Part shown: positions 1 to 8,126 of the stretch, piece by piece
Layout of the letters: every line of letters starts with the position of its first letter
How positions within the stretch are numbered: position 1 is the stretch's first letter
DNA from: an uncultured Flavobacteriales bacterium
Lineage (GTDB): Bacteria > Bacteroidota > Bacteroidia > Flavobacteriales > Weeksellaceae
Direction: 5' to 3'
DNA length: 64,000 nt
Assembly (NCBI GenBank): GCA_937973555.1
Contig: CALJKL010000078.1
Span: 1 to 64,000, forward strand
Position numbers and translations under genes: made by a program
The notes under the pieces: generated by a model
The model's database searches: none
The model's input: the letters and a program-made list of their open reading frames with translations, nothing else
What the model was told of the DNA's origin: nothing

Positions 1-223
1 AAATTGCTTGTGTTATTTTTTTTATCATTCATATAAATTTTTATAAGTTTATAAATTGTATAAATGATAAGAAAAACATAAATAGCTATTTGTAGAAATA
101 AATAAATATTTCTATACCTTAGATAAATAAATGCAATTATTAATAAAGTTATTAATAGTGAATCCCTATTAAAAATCAGAAAAAAATTATTCTCGTTTTT
201 TTTTGAATTCATTTTAATTAATT
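1..223. other. AT-rich flank without a recognisable gene
   Basis: No coding frame is supported here. The stretch is very AT-rich and includes a small perfect hairpin with arms TAGAAATA (93-100) and TATTTCTA (107-114) around a 6-nt loop. It lies downstream of the lipoprotein gene on the minus strand. There is no clear T-tract terminator, so I assign it no function. Confidence 0.5.
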
Positions 224-874
224 TTAGCCATTTTTACAATCATAATAATCATCTCGTGCATCTTTTATACAAAAAGTCCAATGAGCTGTAGCTCCAGCAA
301 AGCCTATTAACCCACCAACTCCACCAGAAAAAATACCACCAATAATACTAAGTCCTGTTTCCAATGCATAATTTCTTTCACAACGATCTATTTCTACATT
401 CCATTGTTGTGCACAAGATCTTGACGCAATAAAATTAGAAGAATTATTATTAGTTTTTTCTTGAAATAATGTTATTTTGTTACTAATTAATTTTTCTTTT
501 TCACTGTTTTCTAAATTTGAAAAACTTGGATTAGAATCTAGTTTCTTATATAAATTAATTTCTTCTTTTAATAAATTTATAAACTCAATTTTAATAGAAT
601 TATCAAAACCTATACTTTCCAGATAAGAGTCTAATTCTTCTTGAGTTGTAAATTTATTAATTTTATTTCCATCTAAAATAAAATTTTTGTCATTTAAATA
701 TTTTTCAGAGAGTATATGATGTATCCTGCTAGTTATTTCAAGATGTTTTGCAACAAAATTATCAACACTTAAAGTTTGTTCTGTTTTGACTTGATCAATG
801 GTGTCACGATTGCAAGAATTGAATGATACTCCAATAATTGCAATAAGTATAAGAAATAAAATTATTTTTTTCAT
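224..874 (-). CDS. Small lipoprotein with glycine-rich, cysteine-containing C-terminus
   Basis: This encodes a 216-residue protein that I cannot assign to a named family. The N-terminus is a lipoprotein signal peptide: two lysines, a hydrophobic run and a lipobox ending SFNSC with the Cys at residue 21, so it is probably anchored in the outer or inner membrane. The middle is Lys/Glu/Asn-rich and probably helical. The last 65 residues differ in character. They carry Cys residues in CAQQW, RCERNY, FCIKD and YDCKN around a glycine-zipper hydrophobic stretch (GGIFSGGVGGLIGFAG), which could insert in a membrane. The gene stands alone, diverging from a decayed regulator, in the most AT-rich part of the window. 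That suggests accessory or horizontally acquired DNA. No function is proposed. Confidence 0.75.
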   Translation of the reverse strand: MKKIILFLILIAIIGVSFNSCNRDTIDQVKTEQTLSVDNFVAKHLEITSRIHHILSEKYLNDKNFILDGNKINKFTTQEELDSYLESIGFDNSIKIEFINLLKEEINLYKKLDSNPSFSNLENSEKEKLISNKITLFQEKTNNNSSNFIASRSCAQQWNVEIDRCERNYALETGLSIIGGIFSGGVGGLIGFAGATAHWTFCIKDARDDYYDCKNG

Positions 875-928
875 TTTTGTTTTTTTTATAAATTAAGATT
901 GTTAATTGAAAAATTGATTTACTCACTA

Positions 929-968
929 TTACCCGAGTAATTCCAAAATCATAAAATTACTCGGGTAA
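929..968. repeat. Perfect 14-bp inverted repeat with 12-nt spacer
   Basis: The arms are TTACCCGAGTAATT (929-942) and AATTACTCGGGTAA (955-968). Each arm is itself nearly palindromic (TTAC-CCGA-GTAA). The repeat sits between the divergent lipoprotein gene and the XRE remnant. Neither side carries a T-tract, so it does not look like an intrinsic terminator. An operator or a recombinase-type site fits better; that is inference. Confidence 0.7.
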
Positions 969-1056
969 ATTCTCAAAGAGAATGATTTTTTTAAATATAT
1001 TTTTAATCATAAAATTTGTTTTTCTTGAAATTAAGAATAATTTTTAATATGATATC

Positions 1057-1091
1057 ATCAATATTTTGTTAATTTTTAACAAAATATTGAT
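1057..1091. promoter_or_regulatory. Perfect 16-bp inverted repeat just before the XRE remnant start
   Basis: The arms are ATCAATATTTTGTTAA (1057-1072) and TTAACAAAATATTGAT (1076-1091) with a 3-nt TTT centre. The repeat ends 3 nt before the ATG at 1095. A near-perfect palindrome directly before an XRE-family gene is typical of an autoregulatory operator; as RNA it would also form a hairpin over the ribosome-binding region. The gene it would control is broken, so this may be a relic. Confidence 0.6.
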
Positions 1092-1094
1092 ATT

Positions 1095-1413
1095 ATGAGT
1101 ATTGGAACCAATGAGATTAGAAGTTGCTCAAAGTACTATTTCAAGCATTGAATCGGATAAAAGTATTCCTAATTCTATGCTTTTAAAAAATATAGCAAAA
1201 GAATTAGATATAGATATGAACCAATTATTTGATTATAAATTTACGAATTATAATCAGATTGATAAAAATGAGGGTGTGGTGAATTTTGGAAATGGTACGA
1301 TTAATATGCAATCTCCAGAATTACTATAAAATATTATTAAAAATCAGGAAAATATTTCGAAATTAATAAAAATCCAAAATCATCTTCTAGAAGAGGTGCT
1401 CAAAAAGAATTAA
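1095..1413 (+). pseudogene. Decayed XRE-family helix-turn-helix regulator
   Basis: Two pieces of one XRE-type regulator are visible. From the ATG at 1095 the frame reads MSIGTNE, the usual first residues of this family. The frame is then lost, and a second frame continues from about 1105 as RLEVAQSTISSIESDKS and IAKELDIDMNQLF, which is the second half of a Cro/C1 HTH. Helices 1-2 are missing, so an internal deletion of roughly 20-25 codons that also shifts the frame is the simplest reading. A TAA at 1327-1329 then interrupts the tail, but the same frame goes on coherently as NIIKNQENISKLIKIQ and HLLEEVLKKN to a stop at 1411-1413. At most a 75-residue fragment could be made from a TTG at 1102. 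I call it a pseudogene. Confidence 0.8.
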
Positions 1414-1497
1414 GATAAAATCAAGAAAGGAGACTTGGTGTGCCTTACGGCCTTTGGCAGTGGCTTCACCTGGGGAAGCGTGTTGTTTAATTATTAG
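1414..1497 (+). pseudogene. fabH: 3' fragment of fabH (beta-ketoacyl-ACP synthase III)
   Basis: In the frame starting at 1414 the sequence reads DKIKKGD followed by LVCLTAFGSGFTWGSVLFNY and a TAG at 1495-1497. This is the characteristic C-terminus of FabH, the enzyme that starts fatty acid synthesis by condensing acetyl-CoA with malonyl-ACP; the G-G/S-G-F-T-W-G segment is diagnostic. Nothing upstream in any frame continues FabH: the fragment abuts the last codons of the XRE remnant, in the same frame. An intrinsic terminator follows at 1520. The fragment is too short to act and is probably the displaced end of a gene that was interrupted or replaced at this point. Confidence 0.8.
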
Positions 1498-1519
1498 AAT
1501 CATAACAATTATAAATAGA

Positions 1520-1549
1520 AAGCCTTTCAGATGATGAAAGGCTTTTTTT
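1520..1549 (+). terminator. Intrinsic terminator after the fabH fragment
   Basis: The stem AGCCTTTCA / TGAAAGGCT has a GATGA loop and is followed by seven T. It would have ended the original fabH transcript and isolates ppdK from upstream transcription. The TCA-GATGA-TGA apex recurs in the terminator at 20055. Confidence 0.85.
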
Positions 1550-1659
1550 GTCCTTATTTGTTTTCATTTTGGAATAAAATCAAAAATTTTTAAGCCTTAT
1601 TTTTATGAATTTTATATGATATTTATCAAAATTGATAAAAGTCATTAATATAATGCCGT

Positions 1660-1690
1660 CATTTTTTTATATGCCTTCGTAATTTTGTTG
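1660..1690 (+). promoter_or_regulatory. Putative ppdK promoter
   Basis: TAATTTTG at 1680-1687 matches the Bacteroidota -7 consensus TAnnTTTG, 37 nt before the ppdK ATG. The -33 element is only a T-rich run around 1663-1669, so the call rests mainly on the -7 box. Confidence 0.45.
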
Positions 1691-1724
1691 TAAGAAATTA
1701 TAGAAAAAAACAAATAAAAATATT

Positions 1725-4490
1725 ATGGCTACAACAGCAAAAAACGTAAAGTATGTGTATTCCTTTGGTGGAGGTAAAGCTGACGGAAACGAATCAATGA
1801 AGAACCTCTTGGGAGGGAAAGGAGCCAACTTAGCAGAAATGGCAGGTCACAAAGATCTTAAATTGCCTGTTCCTCCAGGATTTACAATCACAACAGAAGT
1901 TTGTACTTATTTCTACGATAATAAAAGACAATATCCTACTACTTTAGAAAAACAAATCAAAGACGCCTTGGCTCAGGTAGAAAAACTGATGGGCAAAAAA
2001 TTCGGGGATGTTAAAAATCCATTGTTGATGTCTGTTCGTTCCGGTGCCAGAAAATCGATGCCAGGGATGATGGATACCGTTTTAAACATTGGTCTTAACG
2101 ATGAAACCGTGAAAGGTCTTATTGCTGTTTCAGGAGACGAAAGATTCTCTTATGATGCCTATAGAAGATTGGTGATGATGTATGCTGATGTGGTAATTGA
2201 AAAAGCCGGTGGTATGGAACCTGCAAAAGGAATCGGTATCCGTAAGATTATGGATGAAAGGTTAGAAGAAGTAAAAAAAGAAAAAGGCGTTTTGCTAGAT
2301 ACTGAACTTTCTGCTGATGACCTTAAAAAATTGGTAAAAGAATTTAAAGCTTTAACCAAAAAACACTTAAAACAAGACTTCCCTGAAAATCCTTGGGATC
2401 AGTTAATGGGTGGTGTTGGCGCTGTTTTCGCTTCTTGGAATGGGAAACGTGCTATAGAATACAGAAGAATAGAAAGAATTCCAGATGAATGGGGTACTGC
2501 GGTAAACGTTCAGGCCATGGTATTCGGTAATATGGGAGACGATTCTTGTACTGGTGTAGCCTTCACCAGAAACCCTGGTAATGGAGAAAATAAATTCTAC
2601 GGTGAATATTTGGTAAATGCGCAAGGTGAAGACGTAGTAGCAGGTATTAGAACTCCTGCTCCTATCAATACCTATTCTAAAAACGATCAGAGTAAACATT
2701 TGACTTCTTTAGAAAAATTTATGCCTGATCAATACAAAGAATTGGATGAAATTCAACAAAGATTAGAAAAACACTACAAGGATATGCAGGATATAGAATT
2801 TACCATCGAAAAAGGTAAACTATATATGCTACAATGTAGAGTAGGAAAAAGAAATGGTGTATCTGCTGTGAAAATGGCTGCCGATATGTACAAAGAAGGA
2901 CAGATAGATGCAGAAACTGCTATTTTGAGAGTAAATCCTAATCAGTTGGTAGAGTTATTATTGCCAATGTTTGATCCGGATGTAGAAAAAACACATAAAG
3001 TGATTGCCAAAGGTTTGCCAGCTGGGCCAGGTGGTGCTGTAGGTAGAGTGGTATTTTCTTCAGAAGAAGCAGTAGATTGGGCTTCTAAAGGAGAAAAAGT
3101 GATCTTGGTGAGAGAAGAAACTTCACCTGAAGATGTAGATGGAATGCACAAATCTGAAGCTATTTTAACTACAAAAGGTGGTATGACGTCTCACGCGGCA
3201 TTGGTAGCAAGGGGTTGGGGAAAATGTTGTATCGTAGGATGTAGCGAGATTTCTATCCATGATAAAGAAAAATATTTCGTAACCAAAGACGGAAAAAAAA
3301 TAAAAGAAGGAGATTGGGTATCTCTTAACGGTAGTAAAGGAACTGTTTATGAAGGAACTTTACCATTAATTGATGTTGATTTGAATAAAAATCAAGCTTA
3401 CAAACAATTAATGACTTTGGTAGACAAATACAAAACAATGGGTGTAAGAACCAATGCAGATACGCCTAAAGATGCTCAGCAAGCTACTTATTTCGGAGCA
3501 GAAGGTATTGGACTTTTCAGAACAGAGCACATGTTCTACGGTGAAGGTAGTGACAAGCCATTATTCTTACTGAGAAAAATGATCATGAGCGATACTGAAA
3601 AAGAAAGAAAATTAGCGCTTAATGAATTGTTTACTTTCGTGAAGAGAGATATCAAAGCTACTTTGGAAGTAATGAAAGGAAAAGCGGTAACCATAAGATT
3701 GCTAGATCCACCTTTACATGAATTTGTGCCTCACGATAAAGCTAAATTACAAGAGCTTTCTAAAGAATTGGGTGTAAGCATGAGCATTCTGAATAGAAGA
3801 ATTTTGGCCCTTCACGAAAACAACCCAATGTTGGGTCACAGAGGGGTACGTTTAGGGGTGTCTTATCCAGAAATTACCGAAATGCAGGTAAGAGCCATCT
3901 TTGAAGCTGCTGCTGAATTACAAAAAGATGGTGTAAAAGCTTTCCCTGAAATTATGATTCCTGTAACTTGTGGTAGACACGAACTTTCTCACCAAAAAGC
4001 TATCGTAGACAAAGTATATGATGAAACTTTAGTGAAAATGAAAGTTAAAAAAATCCCGTATATGTATGGAACTATGATTGAAATTCCTAGAGCCGCACTG
4101 AAAGCAGATTCTATGGCGATGGTGGCAGATTTTTTCAGTTTCGGTACCAATGACCTTACCCAAATGTCATTCGGTTTCTCCAGAGACGATATCGGTGGAT
4201 TCTTGCCTAAATATTTAGATTTAAAACTTTTAGCAGGGGACCCATTCGTATCAATAGACCAGACAGGTGTTGGTGAATTGATTAAAATAGGGGTAGAAAG
4301 AGGTAGAAAAACAAAACCAAACTTAAAAGTAGGTATTTGTGGTGAGCATGGTGGAGATGCGGAATCCGTGAAATTCTGTCATTCTATCGGCATGAACTAC
4401 GTAAGCTGTTCTCCGTTCCGTGTGCCTATTGCGAGATTGGCTGCGGCACAGGCTGCCATTGAAGACAAAAAATATGTAAAAACTAAATAA
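1725..4490 (+). CDS. ppdK: Pyruvate, phosphate dikinase
   Basis: This 921-residue enzyme interconverts pyruvate + ATP + Pi and PEP + AMP + PPi in the cytoplasm. The order of parts is standard: an N-terminal ATP-grasp nucleotide-binding domain (GGKGANLAEMAG near residue 30 and RSGARKSMPGMMDTVLN near 107), a phosphohistidine domain with KGGMTSHAALVARG whose catalytic His is residue 490, and a C-terminal PEP-binding barrel. The barrel has GIGLFRTEHMF, GTNDLTQM and GICGEHGGD with the conserved acid/base Cys at 872. The length is slightly above the usual 870-880, with no gap in the core motifs. It stands alone between terminators, upstream of the glycogen genes. A role in gluconeogenic PEP supply feeding glycogen is plausible but inferred. 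Confidence 0.97.
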   Translation: MATTAKNVKYVYSFGGGKADGNESMKNLLGGKGANLAEMAGHKDLKLPVPPGFTITTEVCTYFYDNKRQYPTTLEKQIKDALAQVEKLMGKKFGDVKNPLLMSVRSGARKSMPGMMDTVLNIGLNDETVKGLIAVSGDERFSYDAYRRLVMMYADVVIEKAGGMEPAKGIGIRKIMDERLEEVKKEKGVLLDTELSADDLKKLVKEFKALTKKHLKQDFPENPWDQLMGGVGAVFASWNGKRAIEYRRIERIPDEWGTAVNVQAMVFGNMGDDSCTGVAFTRNPGNGENKFYGEYLVNAQGEDVVAGIRTPAPINTYSKNDQSKHLTSLEKFMPDQYKELDEIQQRLEKHYKDMQDIEFTIEKGKLYMLQCRVGKRNGVSAVKMAADMYKEGQIDAETAILRVNPNQLVELLLPMFDPDVEKTHKVIAKGLPAGPGGAVGRVVFSSEEAVDWASKGEKVILVREETSPEDVDGMHKSEAILTTKGGMTSHAALVARGWGKCCIVGCSEISIHDKEKYFVTKDGKKIKEGDWVSLNGSKGTVYEGTLPLIDVDLNKNQAYKQLMTLVDKYKTMGVRTNADTPKDAQQATYFGAEGIGLFRTEHMFYGEGSDKPLFLLRKMIMSDTEKERKLALNELFTFVKRDIKATLEVMKGKAVTIRLLDPPLHEFVPHDKAKLQELSKELGVSMSILNRRILALHENNPMLGHRGVRLGVSYPEITEMQVRAIFEAAAELQKDGVKAFPEIMIPVTCGRHELSHQKAIVDKVYDETLVKMKVKKIPYMYGTMIEIPRAALKADSMAMVADFFSFGTNDLTQMSFGFSRDDIGGFLPKYLDLKLLAGDPFVSIDQTGVGELIKIGVERGRKTKPNLKVGICGEHGGDAESVKFCHSIGMNYVSCSPFRVPIARLAAAQAAIEDKKYVKTK

Positions 4491-4509
4491 AGTATATAAA
4501 TTTTAGTTA

Positions 4510-4547
4510 AAAAAAGCCGCCTCAGATCTTCTGAGCGGTTTTTTTTT
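4510..4547 (+). terminator. Intrinsic terminator after ppdK
   Basis: The stem CCGC(C)TCAGA / TCTGAGCGG has a 3-nt loop and one bulged C, and is followed by nine T. It ends the ppdK transcript before glgB. Confidence 0.85.
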
Positions 4548-4658
4548 AATGCAAAATGTAATCTACATTATTGTAGATTTCACTAATATTTTCTATATTT
4601 ACTAAATTAATCAAAAGAAATCTTTCAACATAATTATTTCTTTATCAATTCGTTTCAA

Positions 4659-6587
4659 ATGTCTCATTCGGTAGAACCTTTTTCCCTTTTTACAGATTTT
4701 GACATCCATTTATTCAGAGAAGGCAAGCACTTCAAGTTGTATGAAAAAATGGGTGCCCATAAATTGGAGACAAATGGCAAAAATGGTGTATACTTTGCCG
4801 TGTGGGCACCTAATGCTAAGCAGGTTTCCGTTATTGGGAATTTCAATAATTGGGATTCTTCTAGTCATCCGCTCTTAATTCGTTGGGATAATTCAGGTAT
4901 CTGGGAAGGTTTTATAGAAGGAATAGACTTGGGCGATGTTTATAAATACGGAATCCAAACCTATAATGGAAGATATTTGGAAAAAGGAGATCCTTATGCT
5001 CTGCAATGGGAAAGAGCCATACAGGCAGGATCTGTGGTAGGAACCACATATTACGAATGGCAAGACCAGCACTGGATGCAGAGCCGTTATCAAAAAAACG
5101 CTTTAGATGCTCCCATGTCTGTTTACGAAATACATCTAGGTTCTTGGATGCGCGGAACAGACGATCCTGATCGTTTTTTCAATTATCGAGAAATTGCAGA
5201 AAGATTGGTACCTTATGTAAAGGAAATGAATTTCACGCATGTAGAATTTATGCCTGTGATGGAATATCCTTTTGATCCCAGTTGGGGATATCAGATTACC
5301 GGATTTTATGCGGCAAGTTCCAGATTTGGGTCACCTCAGGATTTGATGTATTTGATTGAAGAACTCCACAAAAATGACATTGGCGTTATTTTAGATTGGG
5401 TACCTTCACACTTTCCAGGGGATGCCAATGGTCTGCATTTTTTTGATGGAAGTTTCCTTTATGAACACGAAGATCCCAGAAAAGGATTTCATCCCGACTG
5501 GAAATCTCATATTTTCAATTATGGCAGAAACGAAGTGAAATCTTTCCTGATTTCCAATGCTTGTTTTTGGCTAGATAGATATCATGCAGACGGTTTACGT
5601 GTAGATGCCGTGCGTTCTATGCTAGAGTTGGATTATTCCCGTGCAGAAGGAGAGTGGGAGCATAATATTTATGGAGACAACAGAAACCTAGAAGCGATAG
5701 AATTTATTCAGGAATTCAATACCATTGTATATCGAGAATTTCCTGATATACAGACCATTGCCGAAGACAGTAGTGATTACCCTAAAGTTACCAAACCTAT
5801 TTATGATGGCGGATTGGGATTTGGCATGAAGTGGATGATGGGCTGGATGCATGATACACTAGATTATTTTGAAGAAGATCCTATTGCAAGGAAATATCAT
5901 CACAATAAACTGACTTTCAGCACAATGTATATGCATAATGAGAATTTTATGCTGCCGCTTTCTCATGATGAGGTGGTACATGGTAAAAGCAGTTTGATTT
6001 TCAAAATGGTGGGCGACGAATGGCAAAAACATGCCAATCTAAGAGCATTATACAGTTATATGTATACGCATCCTGGCAATAAACTGCTTTTTATGGGTGG
6101 AGAATTCGGGCAGACACATGAATGGGATTTCAGCAAAAGTTTAGACTGGCATTTGTTGCAATATCCTATCCATAAAGGTTTGCAAAGTTATGTAAAGCAA
6201 TTGAATCTCTTGTTTAAAAACGAAAAAGCACTTTTCGAAAACAATTTCAGTCCCTATGGTTTTGAATGGATAGAAGCTGATGATGGAGACAATTCTATTT
6301 TTGTTTTTCTGAGAAAAGGACAGACAGAAGAAGAGGTGCTCATGTCAGTTCTTAATCTTACGCCAAGGACTTTCGATTACAAGATTGGCATAGAGGAAGG
6401 AACAAAATGGAAGGTTATTCTGAATTCTGATGACAAAGCATTTGGTGGAAGCGGTATTGATGCCGAAATAAAATGGTACGAAGAAACGGAATGGATGAAG
6501 AAGCCAAATTCTATGATTGTTACTTTGCCACCACTTTCGGGTATAATTCTGAAACAGACTGAAAGAAAGGTGTCAAATCACAAATAA
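4659..6587 (+). CDS. glgB: 1,4-alpha-glucan branching enzyme GlgB
   Basis: This 642-residue GH13-type enzyme makes alpha-1,6 branches in glycogen. Residues 40-110 form a CBM48-like module (GVYFAVWAPNA, VIGNFNNWD). The (beta/alpha)8 barrel follows with GYQITGFYAASSRFG near 210, GLRVDAVRSML with nucleophile Asp316, QTIAEDS with acid/base Glu369, and LPLSHDEVVHG with His436-Asp437. The C-terminal beta domain starts near 540. It belongs to the shorter GlgB type that lacks the second N-terminal module of the E. coli enzyme. glgA follows after 100 nt and glgC after that, so the three form a glycogen synthesis cluster. Confidence 0.97.
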   Translation: MSHSVEPFSLFTDFDIHLFREGKHFKLYEKMGAHKLETNGKNGVYFAVWAPNAKQVSVIGNFNNWDSSSHPLLIRWDNSGIWEGFIEGIDLGDVYKYGIQTYNGRYLEKGDPYALQWERAIQAGSVVGTTYYEWQDQHWMQSRYQKNALDAPMSVYEIHLGSWMRGTDDPDRFFNYREIAERLVPYVKEMNFTHVEFMPVMEYPFDPSWGYQITGFYAASSRFGSPQDLMYLIEELHKNDIGVILDWVPSHFPGDANGLHFFDGSFLYEHEDPRKGFHPDWKSHIFNYGRNEVKSFLISNACFWLDRYHADGLRVDAVRSMLELDYSRAEGEWEHNIYGDNRNLEAIEFIQEFNTIVYREFPDIQTIAEDSSDYPKVTKPIYDGGLGFGMKWMMGWMHDTLDYFEEDPIARKYHHNKLTFSTMYMHNENFMLPLSHDEVVHGKSSLIFKMVGDEWQKHANLRALYSYMYTHPGNKLLFMGGEFGQTHEWDFSKSLDWHLLQYPIHKGLQSYVKQLNLLFKNEKALFENNFSPYGFEWIEADDGDNSIFVFLRKGQTEEEVLMSVLNLTPRTFDYKIGIEEGTKWKVILNSDDKAFGGSGIDAEIKWYEETEWMKKPNSMIVTLPPLSGIILKQTERKVSNHK

Positions 6588-6687
6588 AACCAATTATTCG
6601 GAAAAGTTTTTTGTGTAATCAAGAAGTTAATTTTTCGAAATATCACCAATTAAAAATATTATTTAATAATCCTATTAAAACAATAAA

Positions 6688-8097
6688 ATGACGGTTTTTC
6701 ATCTAAGTGTAGAATGTTTTCCGATTGCAAAAGTAGGTGGTTTGGCAGATGTGGTAGGTGCTTTGCCAAAGTATCAAAACAAATTGGGTATTGATGCAAA
6801 GGTGGTTATGCCTTGGTACAATAAACCTTTTGTTCATGAACATGAATTTGAGGTAGTTTTTGATGGCTTCATTCATCAGACACATCACATGTATCAAGTA
6901 ATGGTGATGAAGGAAAAGCATAATGTGCTGGGCTATGAGTTGTATTTGGTGAAAATTCCTGGGCTTTTAGATAGGGATAATGTGTATGGGTATTTTGATG
7001 AAAGTCAACAGTTTATCGCATTTCAACATGCCGTATTGCATTGGCTTACTGCTATGCAGATTCGCCCCGATGTATTGCATTGTCATGATTTCCATACTGG
7101 TTTGGTGCCCTTTATGGTAGAGCATTGCTCAGATTTTGAATTTTTGAAAGGTGTAAAAACCATCGGTACCATTCATAATGGTGAATATCAGGGGACAATG
7201 GATTGGCAGATGTCTAATTATATGCCTCGTTTTGATGCATGGAAATGGGGGCTTTTGGACTGGCATGGTAAAATAAACCCATTGGCCACTATGATCAAAT
7301 GTTGCCACGAATTCACAGCGGTATCTCAAGGCTATATGAATGAGCTTTTTGATAATGCGCAGGGCTTGCAGAATTTAATAAAGCAGGAACGTAAAAAGGC
7401 CCATGGTATCATCAATGGTATTGATACAGAAGTCTGGGATCCCGAAACAGATCCTATGATTTATAAAAATTATTCGCTTATAGATGTTCATGAAGGTAAA
7501 GAAAAAAATAAACAAATTATTTGTGATGAATATCGTTTAAATCCAGAATTGCCCCTATTTGCTTTCATTGGTAGGTTTGCCGGAGAAAAAGGTGCAGATA
7601 TGCTTCCTGATATAGTTAGAAGGTGTATTTTGGAAACAGAGGGTGCTCTTAATTTTGTCATTTTGGGTTCCGGAAATCTGCACCTAGAGCATTTGCTGAA
7701 AGAAATTAGAAATGAATTCTATATAAATTTTGCTATAGATTTAGGATACAAGGAAGATCTATCACATAAAATATATGCTGCTGCAGATTTTTTGCTGATG
7801 CCTTCTAGAGTAGAGCCTTGCGGCCTTAATCAGATGTATGCCATGCGTTACGGAACAATTCCTATAGTAAGATATACGGGCGGTTTGAAAGATACTGTTT
7901 CAGATATTTCATCTGGAGGCTATGGAATCAATTATACTTTTCCGGGAACAGACGATGCGGTGCATGCCATAAAAAGAGCACTTTATCTGTACGAAGATCA
8001 TGAAGAGGTGAAAAAATTACGAGAAATAGTGATGAATTTAGACTTTTCATGGGAAAAATCTGCAGAAAATTATATAAATTTATATCACAAAAGCTAA
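6688..8097 (+). CDS. glgA: Glycogen synthase (ADP-glucose dependent)
   Basis: This 469-residue GT5 glycosyltransferase transfers glucose from ADP-glucose to the growing alpha-1,4-glucan. The N-terminal Rossmann domain begins with AKVGGLADVVGALP; Lys15 of the KxGGL motif is the ADP-glucose contact known in the family. The C-terminal half has FIGRFAGEKGADML, MPSRVEPCGLNQMYAMRYG and YTGGLKDTV, typical of the GT-B active site. It starts 100 nt after glgB and ends 29 nt before glgC. The length and motifs are complete. Confidence 0.96.
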   Translation: MTVFHLSVECFPIAKVGGLADVVGALPKYQNKLGIDAKVVMPWYNKPFVHEHEFEVVFDGFIHQTHHMYQVMVMKEKHNVLGYELYLVKIPGLLDRDNVYGYFDESQQFIAFQHAVLHWLTAMQIRPDVLHCHDFHTGLVPFMVEHCSDFEFLKGVKTIGTIHNGEYQGTMDWQMSNYMPRFDAWKWGLLDWHGKINPLATMIKCCHEFTAVSQGYMNELFDNAQGLQNLIKQERKKAHGIINGIDTEVWDPETDPMIYKNYSLIDVHEGKEKNKQIICDEYRLNPELPLFAFIGRFAGEKGADMLPDIVRRCILETEGALNFVILGSGNLHLEHLLKEIRNEFYINFAIDLGYKEDLSHKIYAAADFLLMPSRVEPCGLNQMYAMRYGTIPIVRYTGGLKDTVSDISSGGYGINYTFPGTDDAVHAIKRALYLYEDHEEVKKLREIVMNLDFSWEKSAENYINLYHKS

Positions 8098-8126
8098 TTT
8101 AATTTCTGAAAAAAAACTCACAATAT

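Noticed and set aside
1102..1329. Intact 75-residue regulator from a TTG start
   Set aside because: It lacks the first half of the HTH; the family's N-terminus is present upstream in another frame and the tail continues after its stop, so it is a fragment of a broken gene.
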